Below, piece by piece: positions 36,386 through 45,637 of a DNA stretch of 64,000 bases. The notes beneath the pieces are model-generated. The model saw only the letters and a program-made list of their open reading frames with translations. It had not been told where the DNA came from and made no database searches. Source of the DNA: Oscillospiraceae bacterium (lineage in GTDB: Bacteria > Bacillota > Clostridia > Oscillospirales > Acutalibacteraceae); contig SVPW01000001.1 in NCBI GenBank assembly GCA_015065645.1, forward strand, positions 1 through 64,000, read 5' to 3'. Position 1 is the stretch's first letter. The number at the start of each line of letters is the position of its first letter. The position numbers were made by a program, and so were the translations under genes.

Positions 36386-39280
36386 TTAGTTTCCCATAAC
36401 AGAAACTCCGAAGTAGAGGGCTGCATCCATAACAGAACATTTGAATGACTGATCGGTTGAGCCATCTTTATATTCGTACACACCGTTAAATACGGTATAT
36501 TCTTGGTTTGTATCGGAATTATAATAGGTTACATAAGCTCTTGTGATAACTTTTTTACCGTAATTTTTAAATTCACTGACATCATAAACACCGGTAAAGC
36601 TAAGAGAAGAATCGGTTTGGGTTTGTAGTGTTCCATTAAGAACTACAGCTTTTGGAGTTTCGGCATTTATAAGTGATGTGCCGTTATAATCATCCTCTAA
36701 TATTGATACCATACCATAACCTGTAATCTCATATCCTTCGGTTTTAGCGGTAGCAATATCTGCCGCAGCACCGAATTTCATTGCCTGAGTAGCACTTGCG
36801 GGAGACTTAATTGTAACACCTAAGAATGACGGACGGTAAACATTTACCTTTGCCGATACGGTATCATAAATGAGTTTATCGGCAATAGAAATATTCTCAG
36901 CATAAGCAGGATCAATTTGTGCTAAAATTGCCGAAGCTTCATCAATAGCAGCAGCATCGCCAAGATCTATTTCACCGATAGAATCAATAAGTCTTTCAAA
37001 ACGCTGAAGCAGTGCAAGATTATCTTCCTCATAAGAGGTCATATTTGTAAGCGGTCCACCTGAAATCTTAATCTTTGTGGCATCGCTATCCTTAGTGACC
37101 TCAAAGGTATCACCTATTACGAATTGACCGTGTTCACCGCCGAGCCAACCGAAAATAAAGGTGAGATAGTTAATAATATAATCTTTTGCAGGGTTAAATC
37201 CAACTGATTTTTCCCAATTTGAATAATGTGGACAGGTATCAAAATATATCTTTAAATATCCCTTAAAGCCGCTTGGTAATTTAAGAGTTCCAAAGTCATC
37301 GGTTTTAGACTTTGTCCAAGCATTACCGTTTGATGCTAAAAATGCATATTCGGTATTAGCAAAATCAGAACCGAACCAACCGTTTGCACCTGCTTGCTGT
37401 AAAGAACACTCTTTAAGTCTTACCGTCCAACCAACGGTAGCATCTGCAGGTAATGTTGGTGTTTCAATATAAAGCATAAATACATTGCTTTCAGCCTTAA
37501 TAGTTGACCAAGGAGCAAACTGAACAGCAGGTGTTGCGTAATTGGGACCTTCACCCTCTGCTTCGGCAGAATCTATAACCAAAGCCTGAACATTTGAAAG
37601 CGGCGAAACACTGGCACCTAAAGAAGCGGTAGCCTGAGTTTTTCCCGGGCGGTAGCCAAGGTCATTAATTGTTATAAGACCGTAAGCATCGCCTATATTA
37701 TCATATTTAACGGTAGCTTCCATACGGTCAACATAAACGGTCATAGCAGTTTCTTCTCCGCCGTTTAAAGACATTGTAATAGCATTACAATCACGGTCAA
37801 CCTGATAAATGCCACCAATAACAAAGTCACCATACTCTCCACCTATAGACTTAAATACAAAATCTATAGCATTAAGCTGATACTCGTTATTGCGGTTAAA
37901 GCCTTCTGCACTGTACCAGCTTTGAGCTGTGTCAAGATACATTTTTACATATCCCTTAAAGCCTGATGGTAAAGCAAGAGTGCTATAGGTATCGGTTGTA
38001 GCCTCTACCCATTCCTCACCATCTACAGCAAGATACGAATAATTTGCATTATTGAAATTACTGTAGAACCATGACTGAAGACCCTCCTGCTGGTATGACA
38101 TACCGTTTACCCTTACTGCCCAACTTGTAGATGAATCATAGGTAGGAGTTTCGATATACATCATAAATGCATGATTTGAGGGATTTATTTTTGTATATGT
38201 TGAAACAGAAACAAGAGGAGTTGCATTATTGGGAGTTTCACCCTCAGCAACAGGTGAAGACACAACTATTGACTTATTATCCGAAACGGGAGTTTTAGCC
38301 TCACCAATGGTAGCAGTTGCCTGAGTAGTACCGGGACGCCAACCAAGATCAGATATAGAAACAACACTGCTATCAACAGCAGAGCCTATCTCCTTATCGC
38401 TAACATCCGCACGAAGAGTAGCCTCAATAAAGTTTACGGTATTTATCATAGCAGTGGGGGTAGTATCGGTATCAAGCTGAAGCATAACCGAATCATTATC
38501 ATCGGTAACGGTATAAAAAGCACCGATATCAAAGCTACCATACTCACCGCCTAACCAACCGAAAACAAATTCGAGATAATCAACGGTATATTCGGCATTA
38601 GCATTAAGACCGCCTGCAACCCAATTATTAAATAACGGACACTTAGACATATTTATCTTGAGATAACCCTCAGAACCGCCGGGAAGTGTTATTCTTCCGT
38701 TACCATCCATTTCAAAGGAGGTCCAGCCCTTAGAGTTAATATCAAGAAAATCTATCTTCCATCCGCCAAAGCCTGAGTTCCAGCCATGAGCACGAAGACC
38801 TGCCTGACCTGTGCTATCCTGCTTAATCTGAATAGCATTAAAGGAAACAGACCAAGTTTTTGGAGGCCATGGGTCAAGAGAATATGTGCCTATTTTAGGC
38901 AGTTTTATGTACATCATAAAGGTATCGGTTTCAGGATCTACGGTAATATTTGTGTTAAGACCGTAGCAGGGTGTTCCGTTTGTAGGACCCTGACCTTCTG
39001 CAACCTCAGAGTCAAGCACAAGTGTTTTTTGTGAACCGTGTGCACTGCTCTTACGGGAAATGGTTGCGGTTGCGGCTGTGGTACCGTTACGCCAACCAAG
39101 ATCACTTATTGATACAAAGCTTGGTTGAGTTCCGATAGCAAAACCATCAAGACTGTTTGTGATTTTGGCGGAAATATGAATTTGCGGTTCTTCTGCAACG
39201 GTTGCAAAAATGGTATGAAGACCAAGCGATACCGCAAAAATACAAGCCGCCATAAGCACAGCTATAATCTTTTTTCTCAA
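36386..39280 (-). CDS. Secreted protein with three tandem beta-rich repeats
   Basis: A protein of about 964 residues: a signal peptide-like N terminus, then three homologous modules of about 220 residues each. Each begins with (S/N)DLG(W/Y)R-GxTxATA and ends with GGE(Y/H)G-F-IG. A helical segment follows (LLQRFERLIDSIGEIDLG), then RPSFLGV and a C-terminal beta domain, matching the central part of the 1922-residue protein without its dockerin. The modules look like carbohydrate-binding or surface-adhesion domains. I prefer a TTG start at 39280, preceded by GGGAGGGG; an ATG 48 nt upstream adds a charged N terminus before the signal sequence. No enzyme domain is seen. Confidence 0.78.
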   Translation of the reverse strand: MRKKIIAVLMAACIFAVSLGLHTIFATVAEEPQIHISAKITNSLDGFAIGTQPSFVSISDLGWRNGTTAATATISRKSSAHGSQKTLVLDSEVAEGQGPTNGTPCYGLNTNITVDPETDTFMMYIKLPKIGTYSLDPWPPKTWSVSFNAIQIKQDSTGQAGLRAHGWNSGFGGWKIDFLDINSKGWTSFEMDGNGRITLPGGSEGYLKINMSKCPLFNNWVAGGLNANAEYTVDYLEFVFGWLGGEYGSFDIGAFYTVTDDNDSVMLQLDTDTTPTAMINTVNFIEATLRADVSDKEIGSAVDSSVVSISDLGWRPGTTQATATIGEAKTPVSDNKSIVVSSPVAEGETPNNATPLVSVSTYTKINPSNHAFMMYIETPTYDSSTSWAVRVNGMSYQQEGLQSWFYSNFNNANYSYLAVDGEEWVEATTDTYSTLALPSGFKGYVKMYLDTAQSWYSAEGFNRNNEYQLNAIDFVFKSIGGEYGDFVIGGIYQVDRDCNAITMSLNGGEETAMTVYVDRMEATVKYDNIGDAYGLITINDLGYRPGKTQATASLGASVSPLSNVQALVIDSAEAEGEGPNYATPAVQFAPWSTIKAESNVFMLYIETPTLPADATVGWTVRLKECSLQQAGANGWFGSDFANTEYAFLASNGNAWTKSKTDDFGTLKLPSGFKGYLKIYFDTCPHYSNWEKSVGFNPAKDYIINYLTFIFGWLGGEHGQFVIGDTFEVTKDSDATKIKISGGPLTNMTSYEEDNLALLQRFERLIDSIGEIDLGDAAAIDEASAILAQIDPAYAENISIADKLIYDTVSAKVNVYRPSFLGVTIKSPASATQAMKFGAAADIATAKTEGYEITGYGMVSILEDDYNGTSLINAETPKAVVLNGTLQTQTDSSLSFTGVYDVSEFKNYGKKVITRAYVTYYNSDTNQEYTVFNGVYEYKDGSTDQSFKCSVMDAALYFGVSVMGN

Positions 39281-39454
39281 AAATTTCCCCTCCCTATCGG
39301 CAATAATAAAATTTTGTAATTTTTTCATTTGATCACCATATAATCAAAAAATGTAAATAAGGGGGCACATTACCCCTACTGTATTAATTATAAACCAAAA
39401 ATGCCATACTATATATCATTATTAGATACAATTTTTTAGTTTTATTGCACAAAG

Positions 39455-41632
39455 TTATTTAATGATTTCAAAATCCTTTGAAGCAACCTTTAAACCGTTA
39501 TATTCAACCTCATTATCTGCATAATTTACAACAACGGTAATACCATTTTCATAAACGGTTATTCCCAAATTTCCATCATTGGAATGGGCTGTTATACAGC
39601 TTGTTCCGATTTCGTGGAAAAGATCAGCACTTTTATTGATTTTTTGGCTGATTTGAGGAAGTAATTTTGAATACTGTGTGGAATAAAGGCTCTTATAATC
39701 TGTACGGCGAAGCTGTTTATTACTCATTCCTGTAACAGCAAACATTGGTGCCATACCGTATTCCATACAATTTAAGAATGCAGTTTCAGAATCGGTTTGC
39801 AGATTAAGCGGTAAAGAAACCATATTTGCATAGCCGTGAAGCACTATTTGAGCAAAAGGCACTGATTTAGAGCTGATAATAAGATTTGAAGATGTTACGG
39901 GATAATCGTAATATGTATCAACAAGTCCTATAGCATAAGCATTACCGCCCTGTACCGCAACATCAAGCTTTTCCTTTTTAGCATTCTTTATTACACTGCG
40001 GAATTTTTTAAGCATTTCTTCACGAGGTACAAAGGAATCAGCATTATAATCGCCATAAAGGGTATTGCCCATACCATCTAAAGCCACACCGACCTTTTTA
40101 TCCATATCGGCAATTTCTTCAAAAAATTCTTTAGAATTATCTATAAGTTTTTTTGAATTTAAAGCATACCAATCGGAAACCTCCTGTGCATAGGTTACAT
40201 TTGAGTAGGTGTTTTTAGTAATATAATCCTTACTTACCATTTGAGCATAATTTGATTGAAAAAACCAAAGGAAGCTACTGCAACGCTCATATATCACATC
40301 ACTCGTTCTGAAAAATCTGCAGTTCTTGCCGTATTTTTTAACCAATGCCTCAAAGTCATCATCATCGCCAAGAGAAGATACCCAAGAATCACTTTCAGGA
40401 TAATCATTACCCATTGAATCCTCATCAAAATCCTCAAGAAATACCGCCAAGCGCTTTTGGCTTGAGGGTTTAAGCTTTGACAGCAATTTTGAAACATCAT
40501 CAAAGGTGGTTGCAGCAACGGTTTTGGTATAAGGTATTCCTAAAAATGAATCCTTTGTTTCGGTTGCACCGTAAGCCTTAACTGCACCCGAAATAAGCTT
40601 TGCTTCGGTAAGATTTTTATCTAAAGCACCGTTTTTCTTTAAATACTCACGATACTGCAATGCCATATCAACATAGGTATTATTTTGGAGGAATAAATAT
40701 TCAACCGCAAAATTTTTCTTTTCGTAATTTTCCGCCTGTGCGGTATACTCCTTATAACGCCAGTCACTACCCGAAATTGTAACGGTATCATAAACACGGT
40801 AAATAAATGAAGCGTATGCCCTGGAATAGGATGAGCTTTTACCCGAACATTCTGCACAAATACTTGCCGCAGACTCATTTCCGCTTACAACAGCAAGCAC
40901 ACCGGCACCGTTTTTATTAATACCAAAAACCGGAAGCATTGCATCATGCTCACTACCCTCATCATAATAATATGAAAGTGCGCCGTCACGGCCGTAAATA
41001 CGCTGACTATATGCGGCTGATGCTGAGTTTACGGTGGAAAGATCTATCAAAGCACCACTGCCATCAGGAATAAAGATATAACCGTTATCGGAAGATTGAG
41101 CATGCAAAAAGTAAGGGAGAAGTGAAATCTCACCTATTTTCACCTTACCGTACTCCTTAATCTCATTAATAAGCACGGTCACTTTAAGGGTATTATCCTC
41201 TACCGAATATTCAACCGGGATTGAAAACTGTTCGTGAGGTCTTGAAAAATCATAATCAATACGGATTTTATTTTTGGATTCGGTTATCTTGAAGCTTCCT
41301 CTTCTTACAGAAGAAATATAGCTTCCTATAACCGCTTTTTTGTTTTCCTTGTCATAATAGGAAACAATAAGCTGTGAACGAATATCATTAATTGTTGCAG
41401 AGGTGGTATATTCATCCTCAACAGGGTTTATGGGATTTAATGTCCAAACACGGCCATCCGCTTTATTAAACACCGAAATTTCACAGGTTATTTTATCAAC
41501 ATGAAGCTCTAACGAAGAGCCTGAGGAAGTATTTGCGGCATCAGATGAGGTGACATCTGCATTAACCGTAAAGATACACGATGCAATTATCACCAACTGC
41601 AAAAGGAAGGCACAAATTCTTTTAAATTTCAT
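39455..41632 (-). CDS. DUF5696-like secreted protein
   Basis: A 725-residue protein with a signal peptide (about 1-25), a beta-sandwich-like first half (about 30-330, with YIFIPDGSGALIDLS and VFGINKNGAGVLAVV) and a second half reminiscent of a TIM-barrel glycosidase (VAVQGGNAY, PVTSSNL, PFAQIVLHGY). It resembles the DUF5696 family, which I recall next to sugar ABC importers and YIP1-like proteins; no activity is established. It lies 4 nt after the YIP1-like gene, in one operon with an ABC importer. A 126-nt gap with a TATAAT box but no clear -35 separates it from the next gene. Confidence 0.72.
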   Translation of the reverse strand: MKFKRICAFLLQLVIIASCIFTVNADVTSSDAANTSSGSSLELHVDKITCEISVFNKADGRVWTLNPINPVEDEYTTSATINDIRSQLIVSYYDKENKKAVIGSYISSVRRGSFKITESKNKIRIDYDFSRPHEQFSIPVEYSVEDNTLKVTVLINEIKEYGKVKIGEISLLPYFLHAQSSDNGYIFIPDGSGALIDLSTVNSASAAYSQRIYGRDGALSYYYDEGSEHDAMLPVFGINKNGAGVLAVVSGNESAASICAECSGKSSSYSRAYASFIYRVYDTVTISGSDWRYKEYTAQAENYEKKNFAVEYLFLQNNTYVDMALQYREYLKKNGALDKNLTEAKLISGAVKAYGATETKDSFLGIPYTKTVAATTFDDVSKLLSKLKPSSQKRLAVFLEDFDEDSMGNDYPESDSWVSSLGDDDDFEALVKKYGKNCRFFRTSDVIYERCSSFLWFFQSNYAQMVSKDYITKNTYSNVTYAQEVSDWYALNSKKLIDNSKEFFEEIADMDKKVGVALDGMGNTLYGDYNADSFVPREEMLKKFRSVIKNAKKEKLDVAVQGGNAYAIGLVDTYYDYPVTSSNLIISSKSVPFAQIVLHGYANMVSLPLNLQTDSETAFLNCMEYGMAPMFAVTGMSNKQLRRTDYKSLYSTQYSKLLPQISQKINKSADLFHEIGTSCITAHSNDGNLGITVYENGITVVVNYADNEVEYNGLKVASKDFEIIK

Positions 41633-41636
41633 TTTG

Positions 41637-42335
41637 CTACCTCCTCGTTATTTCGGTCATAATTGTTTTAACAAACATTGACATCTGCTGAAAAATTGAG
41701 AATGCCAACAGCACCAAAAATGCCACTATAACAATCATTCCTATAGATAAAAGTGCGGAACCGAATGTTTTTGAAACGGTAAAATCATGAACAATCATCA
41801 TTCCGAAGAAAACAAGCATAAGGCTCCACAAAGTGAACAATACCGAAAAGCTTGTATAAAACATTCCCTCAGACAATGTCATAACATTTGAAATAAGACT
41901 AAGCGGCACCTGGAATAAAACAAGTGGGGTTAGCGAATAGCAGGTAGCTATCCAAATTTCCTTAAAGGTTCCGCTTCCTTCAAGCAGGGTACTCATTGCC
42001 CAGTTAGCAATACACCAAAGCACAACGATTAAAACCGTTTGAACGAATATGGGAATTAAGCTAAACTGCTGAACATCGTTATTAGAAAACAAATAGCCTA
42101 CAAAGAAATAATCAAGAATACCCTCAATAAAGAAAAGTGCAAGTATGATATTAGCAAGCCCTAAAGAGCCTCTACCCTCATGCTTAATATCATTAAAGGT
42201 ATCTATAGGATGGGTAAAGAGCCTGAACGGAACCAAAAGCTTGGTTTTATCAAGATTGCTCCAAGAGTATTCACTCCATTTTACCTGTTTGAATTTTATA
42301 AATATACCTCTTGTAAGTTTTCTTAGGTTAGTCAC
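41637..42335 (-). CDS. YIP1-family membrane protein
   Basis: A 232-residue integral membrane protein with about five membrane segments (about 65-225). The N-terminal part FTHPIDTFNDIKHEGRGS is typical of bacterial YIP1 proteins, whose role is unknown. It overlaps the upstream NHL/TPR gene by 4 nt and is followed 4 nt later by the DUF5696-like gene, so the three are translationally coupled and probably form a membrane-associated accessory of the importer. Confidence 0.82.
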   Translation of the reverse strand: MTNLRKLTRGIFIKFKQVKWSEYSWSNLDKTKLLVPFRLFTHPIDTFNDIKHEGRGSLGLANIILALFFIEGILDYFFVGYLFSNNDVQQFSLIPIFVQTVLIVVLWCIANWAMSTLLEGSGTFKEIWIATCYSLTPLVLFQVPLSLISNVMTLSEGMFYTSFSVLFTLWSLMLVFFGMMIVHDFTVSKTFGSALLSIGMIVIVAFLVLLAFSIFQQMSMFVKTIMTEITRR

Positions 42336-43831
42336 TCTTTAACACCACGCTTTTTTCCTGAATTTACAATCAGGCGTTTAAGTATTTTCATAAGCTTAAC
42401 AAACACAAAAAGCCCGATTACAACTGTGGGTACAAACCAAATAAAGTTATCCCTCAAAAATTCACGACGGTACTGCTCAACCGCCATTGAATAATAAAAA
42501 CGGTCATCGCCTATTTGCAAATATTCCATAGCTTCTTCGTAATCACCGTTTATAAGCAACGCTCTACCAACACCCTTATAAGCAACAGGTAATGAGCTGT
42601 TAATATCAATTACCTTTTTCCAATATTCGGCAGAACCGTTATAATTACCAAGGCTGTATTCATTCAAAGCCTTGCGTATTAATGACATATATTCGGTTTC
42701 TTTAAATACGGTTATGGAGTTCATTTCACTATCAGCAACAAGATAAAAGCTTTCGCATTTATCAATCGCAACAGCATTTTTAAAATAACCCTTTTGGTTT
42801 CCCTTTCCGCCGAATATACAAAGCGGATTTTGCTCACTATCATAAACAAAAATTCTGCCACGCTTATTATCAAGCACAGCCAGCACCTCATCCTCATCAA
42901 CATTTATATCGTTGATAACACTTGTTTGAGGAGTGCCCTTAATATTATTGTATTGTTGGTCACCAAAGTTACTGCGGTTATATCCCTTTTGCAAAAGACC
43001 GCTGTTTGAACCGGGATATACCAAAATATTCTGTCCTGCAGAATTAAGCATTTTAATCTGCTCTGTATTAACAGTAGCTGTAGCGGTTAAAATCATATCC
43101 TCATCATCAATATACAAATTTGTATATTCTGTAGGAATTGTACGAGCTAAGGATTCACGCTGTTCATCGGAGAATATGTTTTTCCACATATTCTGAATAA
43201 TTACCTGTGCCGTTACCTCAACCTTATTAGCACCGAAAAATCCAATAAATTCATCGCTGTCACTGTACTGCAAAAGTCCCTGATAAATACCGCTTACAGC
43301 CATAAATACGGTACCCGCACTGTTAACGCTGATTTTAGAGGGTTTAAACTCAAAATCATCTGCCAAAAGGCTGGTTTCAGGCTTTAAAAACATACGAACA
43401 ACTTCATTATTTTCATCAACGGCAATAGCCCTTGCATTTGCGGTATCGCATATATACACAAGGCCCTTGGCGGCAAATACACCGCCGGGAGATGCAAGTG
43501 TTTGCTGTTCGCCGTTTAGTATAACGGTGGAAATTTCACGCAAAGGTGTAAAATCCTTATCAAAAACCAACACACGGTTATTACCCGAATCTGCAACATA
43601 AATATTATTTTGTGAATCAACATAAAGGTCAGACGGTGCTTTTAATTTACCAACACCGATTTCATCACCGAAAACAACCTGTTCACACAAATAACCTGTA
43701 GGAGCCGAAACTGCTTCAGCATATTCATTATATATATAGTTTTTATTTTCAGCGGCATAGGTAGTTAATGAAGAACATAATAATATGACCACCAGCATAA
43801 CAGCCGCCGATATATTTAATAATCTTCTCAT
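42332..43831 (-). CDS. NHL-repeat protein with TPR segment and C-terminal membrane anchor
   Basis: A protein of about 499 residues: a signal peptide, NHL/beta-propeller repeats (KAPSDLYVDSQNNIYVADSG, then ASPGGVFAAKGLVYICDT), a TPR-like stretch (about 395-450, NYNGSAEYWKKVIDIN and NGDYEEAMEYLQIG) and a membrane segment near residues 470-490 with a basic tail. The propeller and TPRs face outside, held at the membrane. Extracellular NHL proteins bind glycans or proteins. I prefer the ATG at 43831, spaced well from AAGGGG; a GTG 6 nt earlier overlaps the permease stop. Confidence 0.8.
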   Translation of the reverse strand: MRRLLNISAAVMLVVILLCSSLTTYAAENKNYIYNEYAEAVSAPTGYLCEQVVFGDEIGVGKLKAPSDLYVDSQNNIYVADSGNNRVLVFDKDFTPLREISTVILNGEQQTLASPGGVFAAKGLVYICDTANARAIAVDENNEVVRMFLKPETSLLADDFEFKPSKISVNSAGTVFMAVSGIYQGLLQYSDSDEFIGFFGANKVEVTAQVIIQNMWKNIFSDEQRESLARTIPTEYTNLYIDDEDMILTATATVNTEQIKMLNSAGQNILVYPGSNSGLLQKGYNRSNFGDQQYNNIKGTPQTSVINDINVDEDEVLAVLDNKRGRIFVYDSEQNPLCIFGGKGNQKGYFKNAVAIDKCESFYLVADSEMNSITVFKETEYMSLIRKALNEYSLGNYNGSAEYWKKVIDINSSLPVAYKGVGRALLINGDYEEAMEYLQIGDDRFYYSMAVEQYRREFLRDNFIWFVPTVVIGLFVFVKLMKILKRLIVNSGKKRGVKE

Positions 43832-43836
43832 AATCA

Positions 43837-44694
43837 CTACCCCTTCAATCCGGAGTGAGCCATTGTTTCAACAATGGAGCTTTGGCTAAACAGGAATATG
43901 ATAACCGGAGGAATCAGCAAAAGCACACTTACCGCAGATGCCACACCGGTTCTTGCAATACCCGCTGTGCTTAACGAAGAAAGCATTGCAGGAAGCATTT
44001 TCATATTTTCACTGTATATAAACTGTACACCGTTAATATTCCATGTGGAAATAAATGTAAATATAACAACCGTCATCCAAGCCGGTTTTATCATAGGCAT
44101 TATAAGACGGAAGAATATTGATAATTCGCCGGCACCGTCTATTCTGCCCGATTCAATAAGCTCATTAGGAACCGTTTCCAAAAACTGCTGCAATAGGAAA
44201 ACACCAAATGAACCCGCCATTGCAGGCAGTATAAGAGCCAAATAGGTATCAATTATATTAACACCCGACATCATAATATACTGTGGAATTGAGGTAACTT
44301 CAGGACGGAATAATATTGCAAATACAACCATATTGGTTATAAGCTTTTTAAGCGGGAATTTATGCTTTGCAAGCGGATATGCCGCCATTGAAGCAATAAG
44401 TACATAACCCACAGTGGAAACCAAAGCTACCAAAACGCTGTTAAAAATATAGCGCTCAAACGGAACCTCTGACTGAGCCTGAAGTTTAATAAGACTCAAA
44501 AAGTTATTAAGTGTTGGATTAACAACATAAAAACGGGGTGGGAAATAGAACAATTCATTCAGCGGTTTTAATGCGCTGATGATTGAATAATAAATAGGAA
44601 GTATCATGAAAACTCCAAGCAAGCCGAGGAAAAATGCCACAAGGAAATTTCCCCACCTTGATCTTGAAACTCTCTTAGTTGTAATTTTACTCAT
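43837..44694 (-). CDS. Carbohydrate ABC transporter permease (MalG type)
   Basis: A 285-residue permease with six membrane segments and the conserved cytoplasmic loop ELIESGRIDGAG that docks the ATPase. It pairs with the permease encoded 40 nt upstream to form the channel of the second importer, with the large binding protein as receptor. There is no ATPase gene in the operon; a shared MsmX-like ATPase encoded elsewhere is expected. The substrate is probably an oligosaccharide. Confidence 0.93.
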   Translation of the reverse strand: MSKITTKRVSRSRWGNFLVAFFLGLLGVFMILPIYYSIISALKPLNELFYFPPRFYVVNPTLNNFLSLIKLQAQSEVPFERYIFNSVLVALVSTVGYVLIASMAAYPLAKHKFPLKKLITNMVVFAILFRPEVTSIPQYIMMSGVNIIDTYLALILPAMAGSFGVFLLQQFLETVPNELIESGRIDGAGELSIFFRLIMPMIKPAWMTVVIFTFISTWNINGVQFIYSENMKMLPAMLSSLSTAGIARTGVASAVSVLLLIPPVIIFLFSQSSIVETMAHSGLKG

Positions 44695-44734
44695 ACCCTT
44701 CTCCTTTTCTTACTTTGGTATTCTTGCATTTGAA

Positions 44735-45631
44735 TTACTCAGATGAGAAGGATTTAAGTCCCTTACTGATAAGCCACCAAGCAACAGTCATCAAAACGAA
44801 GAGTATCACAGCAATAGTGGATGCATAACCCATTTCAAATCTTGTATAACCATAGTCGGTCATGTGAAGAAGTATAGTATGGGTTGAATAATCGGTACTG
44901 GGGTTACCTGTAAGCTGAGCATTTTGATAACCTATTGCAAACGCACCGGATATTGAAAGCACGGCACCTATAAGAAGCTGCGGTACCATTTGTGGCAATG
45001 TAATATGCCAAAGCTCCTGCCAACGGTTTCTGATACCGTCAATAGCACCTGCTTCAAACAGTTCTTTATTAAGCTGTTGGAAACCGGCAACAAATGACAG
45101 GAAGCCTGCACCCAAGCTGGTCCAAAGAATAACAATAACAACTGCTATGGAGTTATACTCAGGATCTGTAAGCCACTGAACGGGTTGGGATATAAAGCCC
45201 CATTCCATAAGGAAGCTGTTAACCATACCATAAGCATCACCGCTGAAAAGATAACCCCAAATCATATAGATATTACCCGCAAGAGATGGTGCATAAAAAA
45301 CAAGAGTTAAAAACGAACGCACACCCTTTGAGGTTTCTGTAATAAGCCATGCAACAACAAAGCTTAAAAGATAGCCTGCAGGACCTGTTATCAAAGCATA
45401 AAATACGGTATTGCTTAAAGATTTCATAAATATTTCATCATCAAGCAACAATGTTAAATAGTTTTGAATACCCACAAAATCAGGTGTTCTTACCATATCA
45501 AAATCCGTAAAGCTTAAAACAACGGCACAAATTATCGGAATAACGGTAAAGAACATAAACAGCACAAGCCAGAAAGAAAGGAAAAAGTAGCTCATACCGT
45601 ATTTTTTGAAAAAACCCGACATTTTTTTCAT
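44735..45631 (-). CDS. Carbohydrate ABC transporter permease (MalF/UgpA type)
   Basis: A 298-residue permease with six membrane segments and the ATPase-docking loop ELFEAGAIDGIR. It lies 6 nt after the stop of the large binding protein gene and precedes its MalG-type partner. It imports the sugar delivered by that binding protein. Confidence 0.93.
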   Translation of the reverse strand: MKKMSGFFKKYGMSYFFLSFWLVLFMFFTVIPIICAVVLSFTDFDMVRTPDFVGIQNYLTLLLDDEIFMKSLSNTVFYALITGPAGYLLSFVVAWLITETSKGVRSFLTLVFYAPSLAGNIYMIWGYLFSGDAYGMVNSFLMEWGFISQPVQWLTDPEYNSIAVVIVILWTSLGAGFLSFVAGFQQLNKELFEAGAIDGIRNRWQELWHITLPQMVPQLLIGAVLSISGAFAIGYQNAQLTGNPSTDYSTHTILLHMTDYGYTRFEMGYASTIAVILFVLMTVAWWLISKGLKSFSSE

Positions 45632-45637
45632 CTACTT

